NCBI GenBank assembly: GCA_021813005.1 | Contig: JAKAMH010000011.1 | Coordinates: 1 to 16,007 of the forward strand | Source: a bacterium | Lineage (GTDB): Bacteria; Patescibacteriota; Microgenomatia; Levybacterales; UBA12049 | DNA: 16,007 bases | Reading direction: 5' to 3' | In this document: one piece after another, positions 13,353 to 16,007 of the stretch | How positions within the stretch are numbered: position 1 is the stretch's first letter | Layout: every line of letters begins with the position of its first letter | Made by a program: the position numbers and the translations under genes | Notes under the pieces: model-generated | Databases searched by the model: none | What the model saw: only the letters and a program-made list of their open reading frames with translations | Told to the model about the DNA's origin: nothing

Positions 13353-14057
13353 TTAGGAATTCAGTAATTGTTGCTGTGGAGCAAGCTCGATGTTTCCTGC
13401 AAAAAGGGATCGCTCGAGGACTTCTTCGTCGACGATGGTAATTTGTCGGCGGCTCTTCCGGATAAATCCCTGGTTTTCCAACTTTTTCATTTCAAGCGAA
13501 GTTGTTTCTCGTGTGATACCGATCATTGTTGCGATATCCCGGTGTGTGAGAGGGACAGGGATGGTTACGGCGGCACTACTGTTTGCTCTCCTGCCCAACG
13601 TTTTGGCGCAAGTCAGGAGGGCAGCTGCCACTTTCACGTAAGCAGTATTGAATATAAAGTATTCCATCCTGCTCAGAAAGCCTTCAAAACGAACAAAACT
13701 TTCCCCGACAAGTTGATAAAACATTTCAGAATCTTGTTTTATAAAAGTCAGAAATGATTCTTGTGGAGCTTTCCATAATGCGAGGGGTGTCATTGATTCG
13801 AGAAAATATTGATTGTTACTTTTATGCAAGCCAAATGTAAGCGGGAAAAGGTCGCCGGGCTGCAGGATAGTAAGTGTGAGCTCCTCTCCTCCTTCCGACA
13901 GTCTGTAGACTCTAATATATCCCTCCTTGATAAAAAACACTCCGGAAGGCGTATCACTTGCATGCAAGATAAGCTCGCGCTTCCCGTAGCGCAGGAGGCT
14001 AGCTTGCCTGAAGAAGTTTCTCAGCTTATGTTGATCAGGAAGATTGTTTGGAAACAT
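13353..14057 (-). CDS. Crp/Fnr-family transcription regulator
   Basis: The 234-residue protein has an N-terminal cyclic-nucleotide-binding-like beta barrel (about 15-115, PSGVFFIKEGYIRVYR and LQPGDLFPL), a long dimerisation helix, and a C-terminal HTH (about 168-202) with the family pattern PLTHRDIATMIGITRETTSLEMKKLENQGFI, given here as positions 169-199. There is no N-terminal cysteine cluster, so it is not an oxygen-sensing Fe-S Fnr. The cAMP-contact Arg-Ser pair is not obvious, so the ligand is unknown. It is encoded convergently to the stress cluster and divergently from the GAF kinase. The 19-bp inverted repeat upstream of its start (14073-14091) is a candidate autoregulatory operator. 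No Shine-Dalgarno precedes ATG 14057; the leader is probably very short. Confidence 0.93.
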   Translation of the reverse strand: MFPNNLPDQHKLRNFFRQASLLRYGKRELILHASDTPSGVFFIKEGYIRVYRLSEGGEELTLTILQPGDLFPLTFGLHKSNNQYFLESMTPLALWKAPQESFLTFIKQDSEMFYQLVGESFVRFEGFLSRMEYFIFNTAYVKVAAALLTCAKTLGRRANSSAAVTIPVPLTHRDIATMIGITRETTSLEMKKLENQGFIRKSRRQITIVDEEVLERSLFAGNIELAPQQQLLNS

Positions 14058-14072
14058 AAAAGTTAAGCTTGT

Positions 14073-14091
14073 CTATAAGGAAATCTTATAG
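14073..14091. promoter_or_regulatory. 19-bp perfect inverted repeat, candidate Crp/Fnr operator
   Basis: CTATAAG (14073-14079) and CTTATAG (14085-14091) form a perfect inverted repeat with a 5-bp spacer. It lies 16 bp before the Crp/Fnr start codon and overlaps possible -10 boxes (TATAAG, TATAGA) on the minus strand. Binding there would block the promoter. The size suits a dimeric HTH regulator, though the half-sites differ from the TTGAT/TGTGA of classical Fnr/Crp. Confidence 0.55.
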
Positions 14092-14181
14092 GTGGGCGTT
14101 AATAACTGAATGTGGGAAATGTAAGAATTGAATAAGAATAGACGCCGCTAGCCCAAATATAGTCAAATTAGCAGGTTTTTT

Positions 14182-14190
14182 TGCTATTAT
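14182..14190 (+). promoter_or_regulatory. Extended -10 promoter of the GAF histidine kinase gene
   Basis: TGCTATTAT (TG-n-TATTAT) ends 12 bases before ATG 14203, predicting a leader of about 6 bases. There is no Shine-Dalgarno. Confidence 0.45.
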
Positions 14191-14202
14191 TGTCTGATTC
14201 TT

Positions 14203-15366
14203 ATGGAAGCAATCTTAGAGAAGATTAACGGAGCTGCCCTCCGGCTTCTGTCTCAAATGACAGAAGTGGAAACCCAAAAAACGATTGTACATGAGGCCAT
14301 GAAACTGGTGAACGCAGAGTATGGGTCTATTGTCCTGGAAAGAAATGGAGTACTGAAAAGGGCCTACAGCTCAGACAGTATGCTCAAAGATGTTAAAATC
14401 CGCAAGGATGGCTTTACAAGTAAAGCCTATGACAGTAAAAAAACATTGGCCATTGGGATTGAGAAAACCAGTAAGGTGCATCCTATGCTCAAAAAACTCC
14501 ATATCAGATCTACTATTTTTATCCCCATTGTTTACAGAAATAAGTCCATCGGTGTTCTCATCATGCATTCCCCTCAGGAAGAGTATTTTTCAAAACGAGA
14601 GCTTGGAGTGCTCTCTCTCTTTGGCTCAATGGCATCACTCGCTCTCGTTAAGGCACAGACATTTGATGAAATTGAAAAAGCGTTGGATGTGAGGGATTAT
14701 TTTATTTCCATAGCTTCTCATGAGCTTCGGACGCCTTTGACGTCCATCAACGGATACATTCAATTGCTCCACAGCCGCTTTGCCGGCAAGGACACCATAG
14801 AGGCAAAGTGGGTACATGAATTGTATGAAGAGAGTGAGCGTCTGACGAAACTTGTGAGAGAGCTGCTTGAGGTTAACCGTATTAAGCAGGGTAAGCTGCA
14901 TTTTGTTCTCACTGAAAGTCATCTCAGCGACGTGTTAGAGAAGGCTGTAGAGCGTTCACAGGTAGCCAACAGAGACAAGCAGTTCACATATAGCACAGAT
15001 GCAAAAGATGGTATGGATATAGTGATTGGTGATAAAGATAAGTTGCTCCAGGTGTTCTCAGGACTTTTAGATAATGCCGCAAAATTTTCACCCGTTAATT
15101 CGATTATTTCGTCAAGCCTAAATGTCGGGAAAACCAGACTTAAAGTAGTTATTCGGGACCAGGGTATTGGTATTGATAAGGGGGAAATTGATAAAATATT
15201 TGATGGCTTTTATAAGGGAAAGAATTTTCAATTATCTGGGGGGCTTGGCGTCGGACTTATTTTGGCCAAGCATATAGTCGGTTATCATAAAGGGACCATG
15301 AAGATCAAATCTGCCCTGACAAAAGGGACAACGATAGAGATCTGCCTGCCACGGGCTCGGGTATGA
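14203..15366 (+). CDS. Soluble GAF-domain sensor histidine kinase, orphan
   Basis: The 387-residue kinase has no membrane helix. Residues about 10-152 form a GAF-type sensor domain (AEYGSIVLERNGVLKRAY, IFIPIVYRNKSIGVLIMHS). A dimerisation domain follows with H-box SIASHELRTPL and phospho-accepting His173. The ATP-binding domain (about 270-384) has N-box LLDNAAKFSP, IRDQGIGID (G1), IFDGFYKG (F) and GGLGVGLILAKHIV (G2). All catalytic boxes are intact. No response regulator lies next to it, so the partner is encoded elsewhere; the OmpR-type regulator 7 kb away already has its own kinase. The GAF ligand is unknown. It shares a 145-bp divergent promoter region with the Crp/Fnr gene, so the two may be co-controlled. 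Confidence 0.92.
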   Translation: MEAILEKINGAALRLLSQMTEVETQKTIVHEAMKLVNAEYGSIVLERNGVLKRAYSSDSMLKDVKIRKDGFTSKAYDSKKTLAIGIEKTSKVHPMLKKLHIRSTIFIPIVYRNKSIGVLIMHSPQEEYFSKRELGVLSLFGSMASLALVKAQTFDEIEKALDVRDYFISIASHELRTPLTSINGYIQLLHSRFAGKDTIEAKWVHELYEESERLTKLVRELLEVNRIKQGKLHFVLTESHLSDVLEKAVERSQVANRDKQFTYSTDAKDGMDIVIGDKDKLLQVFSGLLDNAAKFSPVNSIISSSLNVGKTRLKVVIRDQGIGIDKGEIDKIFDGFYKGKNFQLSGGLGVGLILAKHIVGYHKGTMKIKSALTKGTTIEICLPRARV

Positions 15367-15453
15367 TATACACTGGAAGTAATTCTATTGATCTACCGCA
15401 CCAGCCCATTTCGGGAAAATGTTATGACGGGGTAGACAGGAACGAGGGGGAAT

Positions 15454-16007
15454 TATGGTAGAACATCCAGAGGGCAGCCTACACCAGTTAGCGGGAATGT
15501 ATCCGGAGATGAGGCAATATCAAGGTGTTCGGAAAACCGAAGTTGTTGATAACTCGCCGGAACTTATGCGGATTATAGATTATGATATTATCCCGCGAAT
15601 GGTCAGATATCCCAAAACTGTAACCAACGTGGTCATTATAGGTGAATCGGGAATTGGGAAGGGAACCATAGCCCAGCAGTTAGGTATCAAGCTTTCTCGC
15701 TATCCTGCACTGGAGGGAGAGTTAGAAAAGCTAGGGAGAACCCTAAAAATATATTCCGTCAGCACCGGGCACGCAATTGGTGAGCTCAGAAGACGTAATC
15801 TTCTTTCCTCTCCTCATTCGCATTACACTGAGGCAGATTACAACTTGATATCTGATTTCTCAGCCGAGGTCATTGCAAATGCCAATCTTCGACTGCCACG
15901 TCAACAGCCGGGCAGTACGATACTGCTTACGGAAGAGTTTATTGCTGTTACTCATCCACTCAATCATGGCGTAAGCGTAGTTACTTCGCAGGCAGCGCAT
16001 GATAATG
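15454..16007 (+). CDS. P-loop nucleotide-binding protein, unknown role (C-terminus off window)
   Basis: Only the first 184 codons are visible. After an N-terminal region of about 57 residues without recognisable motifs comes a beta strand and a Walker A loop, VVIIGESGIGKGT (loop at 63-71, Lys69). The GKGT ending recalls adenylate kinase and related nucleotide kinases, but the following sequence does not match that family. A later hydrophobic strand followed by acids, TILLTEEF (near 159-166), could be a Walker B-like element. There is no signal peptide, so it is cytosolic. ATG 15454 has GAGGGGG 4 bases upstream. It follows the GAF kinase by 87 bp in the same direction. I cannot assign a function; a kinase or a small ATPase/GTPase are both possible. 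Confidence 0.8.

Noticed and set aside
13353..14057. Oxygen-sensing Fnr
   Set aside because: The N-terminal cysteine cluster needed for the Fe-S centre is absent.
1..16007. CRISPR array, transposon or phage genes
   Set aside because: No regularly spaced repeats, transposase, integrase or phage structural genes were seen; the 49-bp repeat has only two copies 529 bp apart with genes between.

Overview
The window looks like a chromosomal segment of a small-genome bacterium, most likely of the Candidate Phyla Radiation (Patescibacteria, perhaps Microgenomates). This assignment is an inference. It rests on tightly packed short operons, a stripped-down family A DNA polymerase without its nuclease domains, stop-codon use consistent with the standard bacterial code (TGA is a stop), and many starts that look leaderless (a -10 box 6-7 bases before the start codon and no Shine-Dalgarno). 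No rRNA, tRNA, CRISPR array or transposase was seen.

Left part (1-5820). On the minus strand, in order of transcription, lie a polymerase-only DNA polymerase I (5156-3732), an acyl-CoA-synthetase-like AMP-forming ligase (3658-2162), and a large protein running off the left edge (1952 to <1). The last fuses a ten-helix acyltransferase-3 membrane domain, an extra helix, and a polyhydroxybutyrate-depolymerase/feruloyl-esterase-like hydrolase. Divergent from the polymerase is a decayed ycaQ-type DNA glycosylase gene that has lost its middle.

Centre (5870-11626, plus strand). A dienelactone-hydrolase-like gene precedes an OmpR-type response regulator and its overlapping sensor kinase. Next comes a three-gene redox operon: a membrane-anchored FMN-binding protein, the flavin transferase ApbE, and an NqrB/RnfD-like membrane domain fused to a ferredoxin-NADP reductase-like domain. 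The reading is a minimal chain NAD(P)H -> FAD -> membrane subunit -> covalent FMN outside the membrane. A PhoB-box-like direct repeat (TTCAT, 11-bp period) sits exactly 10 bp upstream of the -10 box in front of both the regulator and the redox operon, so the two-component system probably controls itself and the redox chain. An anchored protein of unknown function follows.

Right part (11754-13349). This is a general-stress-like cluster: a KGG-repeat protein, a GlsB/YeaQ-type membrane protein, a YtxH-like protein and a YggT-family membrane protein. A perfect 49-bp direct repeat lies in front of the KGG and GlsB genes. It contains a sigma-B-like motif (GTTTTT-N14-GGATAA), so the two units may share one stress promoter. 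Palindromic repeats and a strong terminator lie between them.

Far right (13353-16007). A Crp/Fnr-family regulator on the minus strand has a 19-bp inverted repeat in its promoter. It is divergent from a soluble GAF-domain histidine kinase without a partner regulator. A P-loop protein of unknown role runs off the right edge.
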